DNA of 64,000 nt from Thiosocius sp963759055 (GCA_963759055.1 CAVWYD010000034.1:1-64000), one strand, 5' to 3'; shown: positions 38,957 through 46,567, counted from the stretch's first letter. The notes: generated by a model from the sequence alone, not told the origin. Made by a program: numbers and translations.

Positions 38957-39685
38957 ATGCACCACCCAGGCATGACCGGGCTAACCGCAAATATCGACCA
39001 GACAATCCCGGCCTTCGACCTGAAGGCAGGGCAGTTCACCATCCCGACCCTGGTATTGCGCGATCTGGATATCGGTGCGCTGGACGCGTTCCTTGCCGGG
39101 CATGTTGCGCGTTCGCCGGCCTTTTTCGACCAGGCCCCGGTCGCGATCGACCTGTCGGCACTCCCCAGCCGGGAGCAACTGGCGGACTTTCCGATGATCG
39201 TGGGCATGTTGCGCGGTCACGGCATGATCCCGGTCGGCGTGCGTGGCGCCTCGGACGAGCAGAAGGAACAGGCCCTGGCCCTGGAGCTGGCGGTGATGCC
39301 GGCCGCGCGCAGAGTTGCACAGCCCTTGGATGCCCCGGCAGCACCGGCCAAGCCGGCCGCAAAGACGCTGGTCATCGAAAAGCCGGTGAGATCAGGCCAG
39401 CGCATCTACGCAGACGCCGGCGACCTGGTGCTGCTGGCCGGTGTCAGCTCGGGTGCCGAGGTGATGGCCGAGGGGCATATCCACGCCTATGGCGCGCTGC
39501 GCGGTCGGGCGATGGCCGGGGTCTCGGGCAATACCGAGGCGAATATTTTTTGTCGCGAGCTGGGTGCGGAACTGGTCTCGATCGCCGGTCGCTACCGGGT
39601 GAGCGAGAACCTCGAGAGCCGTTACCTGGGGCGCGCCGTACAGATCCGCCTGTCCGGCGAAGGCCTGGATTTCAAACTGCTCTGA
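38957..39685 (+). CDS. minC: Septum site-determining protein MinC
   Basis: 242 residues; N-terminal domain FDLKAGQFTIPTLVLRDLD, then a proline/alanine linker (DAPAAPAKPAAK), and the C-terminal beta-helix RSGQRIYADAGDLVLLAGVS, SGAEVMAEGHIHAYGALRGR and AMAGVSGNTEANIFCREL, the conserved MinD-binding face (RGRAMAG). MinC inhibits FtsZ assembly at the poles when recruited by MinD. The start may be 38957 or the ATG at 38972. It is followed by minD and minE in the normal order. Confidence 0.95.
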   Translation: MHHPGMTGLTANIDQTIPAFDLKAGQFTIPTLVLRDLDIGALDAFLAGHVARSPAFFDQAPVAIDLSALPSREQLADFPMIVGMLRGHGMIPVGVRGASDEQKEQALALELAVMPAARRVAQPLDAPAAPAKPAAKTLVIEKPVRSGQRIYADAGDLVLLAGVSSGAEVMAEGHIHAYGALRGRAMAGVSGNTEANIFCRELGAELVSIAGRYRVSENLESRYLGRAVQIRLSGEGLDFKLL

Positions 39686-39742
39686 GGCGGCAAACATCTT
39701 TAACCGATTTAACGCGGACCAGTGGTCCAAAGGAGTGCTCAG

Positions 39743-40552
39743 TTGGCACGAATCATTGTAGTGACCTCCGGCAAAGGGGGTGTGGGCAAGACCACCACCA
39801 GCGCGGCCTTCGCGATGGGGCTGGCAGAGCGCGGCATGAAGACGGTCGTGATCGACTTCGATGTCGGTCTGCGCAATCTCGATCTGATCATGGGCTGCGA
39901 GCGGCGCGTGGTGTACGACTTCGTCAATGTGATCAGCGGCGACGCCAATGTCGGCCAGGCCCTGATCAAGGACAAGCGCAATCCCAACCTGTTCGTCCTG
40001 CCTGCCTCGCAGACCCGCGACAAGGAGGCACTTAGCATCGAGGGCGTGGGCAGGGTGCTGGAGGAGCTGGCACGTGACTTCGAGTTCATCGTGTGTGATT
40101 CGCCGGCCGGGATCGAGAAGGGCGCCACGCTGGCGATGTACTTCGCCGACGACGCCATCGTGGTCACCAACCCGGAGGTGTCCTCGGTGCGCGACTCCGA
40201 TCGCATGATCGGCATCCTGTCGAGCAAATCGCGCCGTGCCGAGCAGAACCTGGAGGGTATCCGCGAGTACCTGCTGGTGACCCGCTACTCACCGGAACGC
40301 GTGGACCGCGGCGAGATGCTGGCCCTGGAGGACGTGCAGGAGATCCTGTCGCTCGAACTCATCGGCGTGATTCCCGAATCACCCGCGGTGCTCAATTCCT
40401 CGAATGCCGGGATCCCGGTGATCCTCGACCGCGAGAGCAGCGCCGGGATCGCCTACAACGACATGGTGTCGCGCTACCTCGGGGAGGATCTGCCGCACCG
40501 TTTCCTCAAGGCAGAGAAGAAAGGCCTGCTAGGCCGCCTGTTCGGAGCCTGA
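39743..40552 (+). CDS. minD: Septum site-determining ATPase MinD
   Basis: 269 residues from a TTG at 39743, preceded by AAGGAG, which gives the universal start MARIIVVTSGKGGVGKTT with the deviant Walker A lysine. DFDVGLRNLDLIMGCERR, EFIVCDSPAGIEKGA (Walker B) and a C-terminal amphipathic helix (FLKAEKKGLLGRLFG) that binds membrane are all present. A GTG at 39722 would add seven residues and is less likely. MinD oscillates pole to pole with MinE and carries MinC. Confidence 0.97.
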   Translation: MARIIVVTSGKGGVGKTTTSAAFAMGLAERGMKTVVIDFDVGLRNLDLIMGCERRVVYDFVNVISGDANVGQALIKDKRNPNLFVLPASQTRDKEALSIEGVGRVLEELARDFEFIVCDSPAGIEKGATLAMYFADDAIVVTNPEVSSVRDSDRMIGILSSKSRRAEQNLEGIREYLLVTRYSPERVDRGEMLALEDVQEILSLELIGVIPESPAVLNSSNAGIPVILDRESSAGIAYNDMVSRYLGEDLPHRFLKAEKKGLLGRLFGA

Positions 40553-40554
40553 CC

Positions 40555-40807
40555 ATGATGGGACTGCTCGATTACTTCAGACAACGCAAAAGCAGCGATT
40601 CCGCCTCGATCGCCAAGGAGCGGCTGCAGATCCTGGTCGCGCACGACCGCCGCGGCGACGGGCCCTCCTACCTGCCGCAGCTGCAGAGAGACATCCTGAA
40701 GGTCATCCGCAAATACGTCGCCATCGACAACGATGCGGTAACCGTCAACGTGGAGCAGGATGGCGCACACGAGGTGCTTGGAACTGAATATCGTGCTGCC
40801 GGATTAG
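40555..40807 (+). CDS. minE: Cell division topological specificity factor MinE (frameshift near the end)
   Basis: Two bases after the minD stop. MGLLDYFRQRKSSDSASIAK, ERLQILVAHDRR and LPQLQRDILKVIRKYVAIDN match MinE (membrane anchor, MinD-binding helix and dimer domain). At about 40779 GTGCTTGGAACTG carries one extra base; repaired, it ends EVLELNIVLPD at 40807, the normal C-terminus. Read literally, the frame runs to 40827 with a changed tail. Three of the four remnants downstream carry this same 3' end (two keep the in-frame ending), which supports the repair. Confidence 0.92.
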
Positions 40808-40823
40808 GCGCTGACGTTATTTC

Positions 40824-40873
40824 GTAGGGCCGGCTGTGCCGGGCGGAAAAGCGTTGGGCGCAGCCCAACCTAC
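40824..40873. repeat. REP-like palindromic element (copy 3, after minE)
   Basis: GTAGGGCCGGCTGTGCCGGG, then GCGTTGGGCGCAGCCCAACC and TAC: two hairpins framed by GTAG/CTAC. The same element follows the minE remnants at 41706, 44327 and 45209, at the same distance from the remnant's stop codon. Confidence 0.85.
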
Positions 40874-40883
40874 ACGTTTATGC

Positions 40884-40982
40884 GTGGACCTCTAGCCGAC
40901 GAATCCTCGTGAGAATCAGGGGTGTAGATTCTTTGACGGTGGGTATTCGGGGGAGACCGCGCTGTTCATCTATTCAAGCAGT
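40884..40982. repeat. minE downstream flank repeat (copy 1)
   Basis: The block GTGGAC...CGACGAATCCTCGTGAGAAT, then GTAGATTCTTTGAC, GGGGGAGACCGCGCT and TTCATCTATT recurs in diverged form at 43236-43345. It belongs to the repeated framework of the toxin-antitoxin island. No coding role is seen. Confidence 0.65.
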
Positions 40983-41020
40983 CTCGTTATGCATTCATGC
41001 AATGCAAGCACCTGGTACAG

Positions 41021-41257
41021 TCAGCGGCGCTTCTGCTGGGCGACATACTCATCGAGCAGCTGTCGAATCATCTTCTGATATTGCATATGGTGTTTCTTCG
41101 CGGCTTTCTTAAAGAATGCCACGCTTTCGGAACTCAGTGAGATCGTCACCTTGGTTTGGCTGTTCTTAAGCGCCAACTCCTCCGGAGATGGCAGGAAATC
41201 CGGTATCAGCTTGATTTCCCCGAGCGGTTCGTCGCTATAGTGAGTTCGCTTGCTCAT
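41021..41257 (-). CDS. BrnA-type antitoxin
   Basis: 78 residues from ATG at 41257 (MSKRTHYSDEPLGEIKLIPD), ending in a ribbon-helix-helix segment KVTISLSSESVAFFKKAAKK and KMIRQLLDEYVAQQ. BrnA antitoxins bind BrnT and repress the operon. The gene overlaps the end of the toxin gene by 23 bases, and the toxin comes first, as is usual for BrnTA. Confidence 0.88.
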   Translation of the reverse strand: MSKRTHYSDEPLGEIKLIPDFLPSPEELALKNSQTKVTISLSSESVAFFKKAAKKHHMQYQKMIRQLLDEYVAQQKRR

Positions 41258-41522
41258 AGACCTTTCTGCCTTTTCGCCAGTAGCCGGCGCCAATAATTCG
41301 AATGCAACCCGTGCGATAGGTGAAGCGCACCGTCAAGATCCCGGTTCTTTCCCGATTCGCGCCGAAACAGTAGTAACGCTTCTCCTGTTCGCTGTGGGTC
41401 AGGTCTTCGGCTATCACACGTCTTTCGTCTAAGAAGGCGTACTGCGACTCGCTAAAGGAAACGCCATGCTTTCGCTGATTGGCGATGTCTTTCGCCTCGT
41501 CCCATTCAAAGCTCGATTCCAT
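41235..41522 (-). CDS. BrnT-type ribonuclease toxin
   Basis: 95 residues: MESSFEWDEAKDIANQRKHG, then VSFSESQYAFLDERRVIAED, RYYCFGANRERTGILTVRFT and IRIIGAGYWRKGRKVYE. These match BrnT/DUF4258-like RelE-fold toxins, with the conserved KHGVSF and the arginine-rich C-terminal part. It is the first module of the island behind minE. Confidence 0.88.
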   Translation of the reverse strand: MESSFEWDEAKDIANQRKHGVSFSESQYAFLDERRVIAEDLTHSEQEKRYYCFGANRERTGILTVRFTYRTGCIRIIGAGYWRKGRKVYEQANSL

Positions 41523-41610
41523 TAATTTCCAAATCTGCCATAGATATGGCTAAAAAGCCATATCAAGTGTATTGTTCGTGCGTTTGGTGACCCCCACGGG
41601 AGGGGCGAAC

Positions 41611-41758
41611 GATATCAGTGGCCGCGAAGCAGGACGGCACACATAAGGTGCTTGAATTACATATCGTATTGCCGGATTAGTGGCAAGCGTTGTTCCAATA
41701 TTCGTAGATACAAGGGCGGGCTGTGCCGGCTGATAGGGCGTTGTGCGCAGCCCAACCG
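41611..41758 (+). pseudogene. minE 3' remnant plus REP element (copy B)
   Basis: GAAGCAGGACGGCACACA and AAGGTGCTTGAATTACATAT, then CGTATTGCCGGATTAG align with the last 60 bases of minE and keep the ending VLELHIVLPD-stop in frame. About 25 bases later comes the same palindrome as after minE (GGGCGGGCTGTGCCGGC ... GCGCAGCCCAACC). There is no minE 5' part. The remnant lies between the BrnTA module and the next toxin-antitoxin module. Confidence 0.8.
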
Positions 41759-41814
41759 ACAAAGCTCTGGATCAATCGGGTCTGACTTTTTTGGCTGCTG
41801 AAGCGCAGCAGCCG

Positions 41815-42078
41815 TCAATCGTAGTGGGTCCACAGTCTCAAGATTTTGACAACGCGTTGCTCGTCGAGGATCTGGTAGACGAGGCGATGCTGAATGTTGA
41901 TCCTGCGCGAGTAGGCCCCCGACAGGTCGCCAACCAACTTTTCGAAGGGTGGTGGATTCTGGTAAGGGTCCTTCTCGAGAATCTCGAGCAGTTGCAGTGC
42001 CTTATTCTTGAGCCCGGCGGCGGCCAGTTTCTTGGCGTCTTTTTGTGCGTGCCTGGTATAGACGAGTCGCCACGTCAC
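41815..42078 (-). CDS. Txe/YoeB-family ribonuclease toxin (module 2)
   Basis: 87 residues from a GTG at 42078 that overlaps the antitoxin stop. TWRLVYTRHAQKDAKKLAAA, LLEILEKDPYQNPPPFEKL, SGAYSRRINIQHRLVYQI and VVKILRLWTHYD are the YoeB/Txe signature, with the catalytic histidine and terminal WxHY. It would cleave mRNA on the ribosome. Confidence 0.9.
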   Translation of the reverse strand: MTWRLVYTRHAQKDAKKLAAAGLKNKALQLLEILEKDPYQNPPPFEKLVGDLSGAYSRRINIQHRLVYQILDEQRVVKILRLWTHYD

Positions 42079-42317
42079 CAATCCAAGTCCTCTGCACACT
42101 CGGAGAGTGGGGTTTCCAGGCCTTCTCGGATGGATTCGCGCATACCGGGAACAGACAACAGATTCAGGGTTTCCGACACGGCGTTCCAATCCTCTTCCGA
42201 AATCAAGACAGCGTTGCCGCGCTTGCCCTTGATGACAATCGGCTGATGGGACTTCGCCGTTTCGTCGATCAGGCTATACAGTTTCGAGCGTGCTTCTGTT
42301 GCGTTGAGAATGGTCAT
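42075..42317 (-). CDS. YefM/Phd-family antitoxin (module 2)
   Basis: 80 residues: MTILNATEARSKLYSLIDET, then QPIVIKGKRGNAVLISEEDW, a Phd/YefM DNA-binding domain, and an acidic C-terminus that binds the toxin. It is coupled to the Txe/YoeB-type gene by a GTGA overlap. The inverted repeat CGTAC-N8-GTACG just upstream (42341-42358) is the likely operator. Confidence 0.9.
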   Translation of the reverse strand: MTILNATEARSKLYSLIDETAKSHQPIVIKGKRGNAVLISEEDWNAVSETLNLLSVPGMRESIREGLETPLSECAEDLDW

Positions 42318-42340
42318 GATTGGCAGCCTCCTTTCGCAAG

Positions 42341-42358
42341 CGTACGTTATTCGGTACG
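42341..42358. promoter_or_regulatory. Probable YefM operator (CGTAC-N8-GTACG)
   Basis: An inverted repeat also readable as direct repeats of GTACGTT, 24 bases ahead of the antitoxin start. YefM/Phd antitoxins bind such palindromes around their own promoters. Confidence 0.5.
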
Positions 42359-42480
42359 TTTTTTCAAAGCCGTCATCATAGTCGTCAACACGCCGTCGGA
42401 TCGATACCGGGCAGCGTCAGTCGGTTTTATATACGGTGGGACGAGGCAGCGCCCGCTGTATGCGCGTCAATCCGGCGAAG

Positions 42481-42536
42481 GGTTGCCGTACCGTTCCTCA
42501 AGGCGATCCGGAAATATGTGGGCGTGGACAATGTGC
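42481..42536 (+). pseudogene. Internal minE-like remnant (copy C)
   Basis: CCTCAAGGCGATCCGGAAAT and ATGTGGGCGTGGACAATG align with minE codons for LKVIRKYVAIDN (CCTGAAGGTCATCCGCAAAT, ACGTCGCCATCGACAACG). The frame is not continued, and no REP element follows. It lies between module 2 and the HepT/MntA module. Weaker than the other copies. Confidence 0.55.
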
Positions 42537-42571
42537 GATATCCGTTAGCAGTCATCGCCCCAATTCTGTAC

Positions 42572-42922
42572 TCAGTTTTCACTGAGGCGCTGATTCAATT
42601 CGTCAATTTCCAGCGCCAGGGCCTCTAATTTACTCTCCACAATATCCCAGACGATCGCATCATCGACATGCGTGTAACCATGAATGAGGATATTTCTGAA
42701 TGCGATCATCCTGCGATAGCCCGTGATTTTCCGAGCCTTATCAGGGTCCACCTTCGCCAGGCTGTTGATCGCTTCACCGATAATCTCAAATTGCCGTTCG
42801 ACCGCGGCTCGGAGTAACTCGTCAGCAGCGTAGTCTTCAGACGTCTTGCCGCTCACAAATCGCTGAAGTCGAGCTACGTGTTCGGCGATATCGAACAGAT
42901 ACTTTGCGGCCTCATGCGGCAT
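42572..42922 (-). CDS. HepT-like HEPN ribonuclease toxin (module 3)
   Basis: 116 residues, all helical: HEAAKYLFDIAEHVARLQRF, VERQFEIIGEAINSLAKVDP and MIAFRNILIHGYTHVDDAIV. The last segment contains the HEPN catalytic motif Rx4H, followed by Y, as in HepT. Its start overlaps the end of the nucleotidyltransferase gene. HepT is kept silent when MntA adds AMP to a tyrosine near the active site. Confidence 0.92.
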   Translation of the reverse strand: MPHEAAKYLFDIAEHVARLQRFVSGKTSEDYAADELLRAAVERQFEIIGEAINSLAKVDPDKARKITGYRRMIAFRNILIHGYTHVDDAIVWDIVESKLEALALEIDELNQRLSEN

Positions 42923-43220
42923 AAAGTTGTTGCTCAGATGTCTTCACCGATTCTTCGAAGAAAGGGTTGGTAATGGCACCATTTACAATCAGATCCACCG
43001 GCCGCTGCAGGAGCTGCTGTAGGTCTTCGAGCAAATCAAAATAGGCATCGGCTCTCGTTCCGGCGGGCAGCGGCAGGAATTCGACCGTGAAGTCATAGTC
43101 GCTGTTGTCCGCATCGAATGACTCGCGCGTCGCAGATCCGAACAGCGCAAGCCTTGCGACACCATGCCTGCGGCAGAGTGCTTGTAATTCTGGCAGCTTC
43201 CGTTTCAGGTAAGGATTCAC
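42912..43220 (-). CDS. MntA-like minimal nucleotidyltransferase antitoxin (module 3)
   Basis: 102 residues: KLPELQALCRRHGVARLALF, then GSATRESFDADNSDYDFTVE, the GS...DxD nucleotidyltransferase motif, and LQQLLQRPVDLIVNGAITN. It overlaps hepT by 11 bases. MntA AMPylates HepT and so neutralises it. Confidence 0.92.
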   Translation of the reverse strand: MNPYLKRKLPELQALCRRHGVARLALFGSATRESFDADNSDYDFTVEFLPLPAGTRADAYFDLLEDLQQLLQRPVDLIVNGAITNPFFEESVKTSEQQLYAA

Positions 43221-43235
43221 GTCGTGAATGCTCTA

Positions 43236-43345
43236 GTGGACATTAAGCTGTAGTTTCGACGAATCCCCGTGAGAATCAAGTGGGGTCAGATTCGTTGACA
43301 ATGAATAATTGGGGAGACGGGGCTTTTCATCGATTTAAACGGTGG
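43236..43345. repeat. minE downstream flank repeat (copy 2)
   Basis: GTGGACATTAAGCTG, CGACGAATCCCCGTGAGAAT, CAGATTCGTTGACAATG, GGGGAGACGGGGCTTTTCAT match the block behind minE at 40884-40982. About 50 bases further on, GGTAGGCTGCAGCCCAACGC looks like half of the REP element. Together they mark another framework remnant between modules 3 and 4. Confidence 0.65.
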
Positions 43346-43448
43346 TGGCAGGGCAGGACACAGGGGGCGGTTCAGGCTGCCCTCGCCAAGGGTAGGCTGC
43401 AGCCCAACGCGATATCATTCTCTGGGCCGCCTCCGCCAACCGTCGACG

Positions 43449-43839
43449 TCAGTCCTCAGGCAAGGCCTGCATATTGGATCTAATCCAGCTGGCGAGTTCT
43501 TTTTGGTCGATTTCCCCGGCGGCGACCGCCAGCAATGTCACTGCGGCATCCGCTTCCTGCGCGGTCAGTTCCTGGCCATTCAATTGCAGGAATACGTCGA
43601 TCGCGGTCAGGGCGATGCGTTTGTTGCCGTCACTGAAGCAGTGATTCTTCGCAAAGCCATATCCATAGGCGGCTGCCAGTTCCGCCAGGCCGGGAGAGCC
43701 GTAATTTGTGAGTTGCATGGGCTTGGCCAAGGTCGCTTGCAGAGCTTGTTCATTGATCGCCCCGCTCTAAACCACCATGCTCTCTCAGCAATTCTTCATG
43801 CATCGCACGAATTGCCGCTTCCGGAATCCAAATCGTCAC
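43449..43839 (-). CDS. Doc/Fic-family toxin (module 4, one frameshift)
   Basis: From a GTG at 43839 that overlaps the antitoxin stop: TIWIPEAAIRAMHEELLREH, then GGLERG, where one extra G breaks the frame near 43772. After it comes AINEQALQATLAKPMQLTNY and the Fic motif FAKNHCFSDGNKRIALTAI (HxFx[D/E]GNKR). Repaired length is about 130 residues, normal for Doc. Doc phosphorylates elongation factor Tu. Confidence 0.85.
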
Positions 43840-44063
43840 TACTTGGCTAGTTCATGCAGTGCATTGCGGTACTTCTTCCGTGTACGCGCAAACGCGCGCA
43901 TGGCGGACTCAAACTCAGGGTCATATGGACTCAATTGCAGACCCTCCGGATTCTCCTGTGCGTAAAGCTGGTCGCCTTCCTGGACGCGCAGGCGTTCCAG
44001 CATCTCTTTGGGCAGGATGACCCCTACGGAACTCCCGATCTTACGTAACTTGAGTGCGCGCAT
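43839..44063 (-). CDS. AbrB/MazE-family antitoxin (module 4)
   Basis: 74 residues from ATG at 44063: MRALKLRKIGSSVGVILPKE, then RLRVQEGDQLYAQ, a swapped-hairpin AbrB domain, followed by a helical toxin-binding tail. It directly precedes and overlaps the Doc-type gene, a known type II pairing. A perfect palindrome (44089-44106) stands 26 bases upstream. Confidence 0.9.
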   Translation of the reverse strand: MRALKLRKIGSSVGVILPKEMLERLRVQEGDQLYAQENPEGLQLSPYDPEFESAMRAFARTRKKYRNALHELAK

Positions 44064-44088
44064 TGGCAATCCGAGAAAGCTGAGAAAA

Positions 44089-44106
44089 TTATAATTCAAA
44101 TTATAA
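44089..44106. promoter_or_regulatory. Palindromic operator TTATAATT-CA-AATTATAA
   Basis: Perfect 8-base arms directly upstream of the AbrB-type antitoxin. It is the probable autoregulatory site and overlaps a likely AT-rich -10 region. Confidence 0.6.
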
Positions 44107-44156
44107 CTTAAACTTTTGGGCCTGGTGATATGGCCTGTCGGCTGAATTGGAATGCT

Positions 44157-44376
44157 CGTGGGGCCTGCTGGATTACTTCAGACAACGCAAGAGCAGCTGA
44201 TTCCGCCTCGATCGCCAAGGAAAGACTGCAGATACTGGTTGCCTACGACCGCCGTGGAACAGGATGGGGCGCATTAGGTGCTGGAGCTGAATATCGTGCT
44301 GCCGGATTAGCGGCTTACGCTATCTCGTAGGGCCGGCTGCGTCGGCCGGTAAAACGTTGGGCGCAGCCCAACCTAC
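44157..44376 (+). pseudogene. minE pseudogene with internal deletion, plus REP element (copy D)
   Basis: The best-preserved copy. The 5' half (CTGGATTACTTCAGACAACG, CCGCCTCGATCGCCAAGGAA, CTGCAGATACTGGTTGC, GACCGCCGTGG) and the 3' end (GTGCTGGAGCTGAATATCGT, GCTGCCGGATTAG) match minE. About 115 bases between them are missing, and a stop (AGCTGA) interrupts the frame. The REP element GTAGGGCCGGCTGCGTCGGC ... TTGGGCGCAGCCCAACCTAC follows at the same distance as at the genuine minE. Confidence 0.88.
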
Positions 44377-44443
44377 GATTCTCCGCGCTGTGGATCGAGC
44401 GAGGCTGTCCTCCCGGGCAAAAAGAAAATTACTGAATCGACCG

Positions 44444-44713
44444 TCAAAACTGATCGTAATGGCCCCCGATGGCGAATATAAAGACATACCGATCATCGAA
44501 CTTGTAGATCACACGGTCTCTCTGGCTGATCCTCCGCGACCATAGACCGGAAAGGTTATGTTTGAGGGGCTCGGGTTGTCCGATGCCAGACGTTGGATCA
44601 CCGCGAAGCATCTCTTTGAGCACACGGCACAGCGCTTTGTGGAGGCGCTTGTCCTTCGCTCTCAGTGATTCGTAGGCCGACCAGGTATCGCCTTCAAATA
44701 CCAGTGATCTCAT
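44444..44713 (-). CDS. YoeB-family ribonuclease toxin (module 5)
   Basis: 89 residues from ATG at 44713: MRSLVFEGDTWSAYESLRAK, HKALCRVLKEMLRGDP, GIGQPEPLKHNLSGLWSRRI and IYKFDDRYVFIFAIGGHYD, a clear YoeB with the catalytic Glu/Arg/His set and the final HYD. It overlaps the antitoxin by 20 bases. Confidence 0.93.
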   Translation of the reverse strand: MRSLVFEGDTWSAYESLRAKDKRLHKALCRVLKEMLRGDPTSGIGQPEPLKHNLSGLWSRRISQRDRVIYKFDDRYVFIFAIGGHYDQF

Positions 44714-44966
44714 CAAGCGCTTCCTTGCTGGCTTTGTGGCCTTCACCGCGGGTATGTGTGGCGCTCGACGCGGCAATCTGTTCCATCAGCGCGTTGTTCT
44801 GCAGCACGTAGAGGGTTTCCTGTTCCCGTTCCCAGTCCTCGGCACTCATTACAACAAACCCTTCGCCGCCTCTACGGGTCACTTTCAGCGGGGCATGCCG
44901 ACTGATCACCTGATCAACCAGGGTTTTCAGGTTGTCGCGAAACTTGTTCACACTGACGCTGTCCAC
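44694..44966 (-). CDS. YefM/Phd-family antitoxin (module 5)
   Basis: 90 residues from a GTG at 44966 (AAAGGA upstream): DSVSVNKFRDNLKTLVDQVI, HAPLKVTRRGGEGFVVMSAE, DWEREQETLYVLQNNALMEQ. I prefer this start to the ATG further up because that ATG lies inside the operator palindrome at 44983. The acidic/helical C-terminus (KASKEALDEITGI) binds YoeB. Confidence 0.9.
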   Translation of the reverse strand: MDSVSVNKFRDNLKTLVDQVISRHAPLKVTRRGGEGFVVMSAEDWEREQETLYVLQNNALMEQIAASSATHTRGEGHKASKEALDEITGI

Positions 44967-44982
44967 GTCCGGTCCTTTGTAG

Positions 44983-45007
44983 TTATGTACATGGTTTCCG
45001 TACATAA
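44983..45007. promoter_or_regulatory. Palindromic operator TTATGTAC-N9-GTACATAA
   Basis: Perfect 8-base arms 17 bases ahead of the YefM start. The core TGTACA-like half-sites are typical of YefM-YoeB operators. Confidence 0.7.
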
Positions 45008-45103
45008 TAGACAAGGATCAGTTGATGGGCAAATTCGAGGGCCGTTCGCTGCCAAAGGTGGAATGGAGTTCGATTCTGGTTGTTCGTTGGGCGTTAACCT
45101 GCG

Positions 45104-45256
45104 CCGCCGTCGACAATGATGCGGTGACGGTCGCTGTGTAACAGGGCGGGGTGCATGGGGTTCTTTAGCTCAACATTGTGCAGCCAGACTAGCGGTTTAC
45201 GCCATTTCGAAGGACCGGCTGTGCCGGCCGAAATGGCGCTGAGCGCGGGCCAGCCA
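45104..45256 (+). pseudogene. minE 3' remnant plus REP element (copy E)
   Basis: GCCGTCGACAATGATGCGGT, GACGGTCGCTGTG, ACAGGGCGGGGTGCATGG and GGTTCTTTAGCTCAACATTG align base by base, with small gaps, with the last 100 bases of minE. They are followed by GAAGGACCGGCTGTGCCGGC ... GCGCTGAGCGCGGG, the REP element. It is more diverged than copies B and D, with no open frame. It ends the array, about 115 bases before the IS110 transposase. Confidence 0.75.
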
Positions 45257-45371
45257 GCAAACGATCGATACTCTGAATCGATCGAGTCTGATAATCCTCT
45301 AGCCGCCTCCTCAAGCAGGTGGTATCCGTACGAGTGCAAACGTAACGGACCACCCACAAGAGGAAGCGACC

Positions 45372-46037
45372 ATGACACTTTATTGCGGAATCGACTTACA
45401 CGCCAATAACAGCGTGATCTCGGTTATCGATGATCACGACGCCGTCGTTTACGAGAAGCGACACGCCAACGACCTTCGAGAGATGCGGGATGTACTCGAA
45501 CCGTTTCGAGATGACTTGTTTGCCTGCGTGGTCGAGTCAACCTACAACTGGTATTGGCTGGTCGATGGTCTGATGGATGCGGGCTTCGATGTTCGCCTCG
45601 CGCATACAGGCGCGATACCGCAGTATGCCGGGATCAAGCACAGCAACGACCAGACCGATGCCCGCCACCTGGCGCACCTGTTGCGGTTGGGTATCCTGCC
45701 GGAAGGCCATATCCAACCCCGTGAGCAGCGCGCAATCCGCGACCTGTTGCGTCGTCGGTTGCTACTGGTTCGGCAGAAGACGCTGCACCACCTGAGCCTG
45801 CAGAGTCTGATCGTGCGGCATACCGGCGAGCGCCTGTCCGCCAACCAGATCAAGGCCTTGGATAACGAGGCGATTGCCGACAAGCTGACTGATCCGATTC
45901 GCCTGGGCGGCCAGCTCACCCACCTGGCGCGCTGCTGGCACGAACAGGCCATCGAGATGCTCGAAGATGAAGTGCTCAAGCATCTGAAGCCACGTATTGC
46001 CGCCGCCACGGCACACCATATTCTGTGGGTTGACTGA
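45372..46037 (+). mobile_element. IS110-family transposase, C-terminally truncated
   Basis: 221 residues: MTLYCGIDLHANNSVISVID (first Asp of the DEDD RuvC-like site), FACVVESTYNWYWLVDGLMD (Glu), AGIKHSNDQTDARHLAHLLR with the two further aspartates (DQTDA), and REQRAIRDLLRRRLLLVRQK. The similarity ends near residue 210 (LKHLKPR), where a full IS110 protein of 300-400 residues would continue into the Transposase_20 serine domain. The rest appears deleted, so the element is probably dead. No terminal inverted repeats are expected for IS110. Confidence 0.88.
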
Positions 46038-46567
46038 AGCGCCTCCGGCATGAGCTCAATCGAGGTTGGCACCGAAAGGTAGCCCAGGTTCTGTACAAAC
46101 GAACTGGCCATGTCTGGGCACTGAGTATTTTTCTGGCGCGGCATCGCCGCGTGGGGCTTGCAGCGGTATCGCCAAGCCTAGATCCTGATGGGTGACTGGT
46201 GCGTTTCAGCTTGAAACAGCACGACCAAATGAAAAGACAGGCGCGCTATCGGTGATCTGCAGGTTTAATTGGGGCGAGGACTCGTCAGAGTCACGCTCGC
46301 CCTGTTGACCGGAGGCGGCTAATGGGTGACCCTTTTGATTGATCCGCTTTTGATCCGCGGCGACATCGGCTGCGGGTGAGATAAATTCCGAGCCATTTGT
46401 TCGGCTCCAAAGTACTTCGTCCGTTTTTGCTCTTAGCGTCAAATTCCCGCGAGAATAAGGATTATATTTCTGAGCGGGCGTCAGGAAACTTTACAGCGTG
46501 TTCGAAGAAGTCCCGGCATCTACGATCGGAAAGCCGGAAACTAATTGATAATAAAAAAGAAATGCGT
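46038..46567. other. Non-coding gap after the IS110 remnant
   Basis: About 530 bases with only short, unsupported frames. The first 200 bases may be further decayed IS or island sequence; I cannot align them to the missing IS110 domain. The last part is AT-rich promoter sequence for the PEP-CTERM gene. Confidence 0.45.

Noticed and set aside
44130..44330. 66-codon open frame as a new small gene
   Set aside because: It is out of frame over a deleted copy of minE and its REP element.
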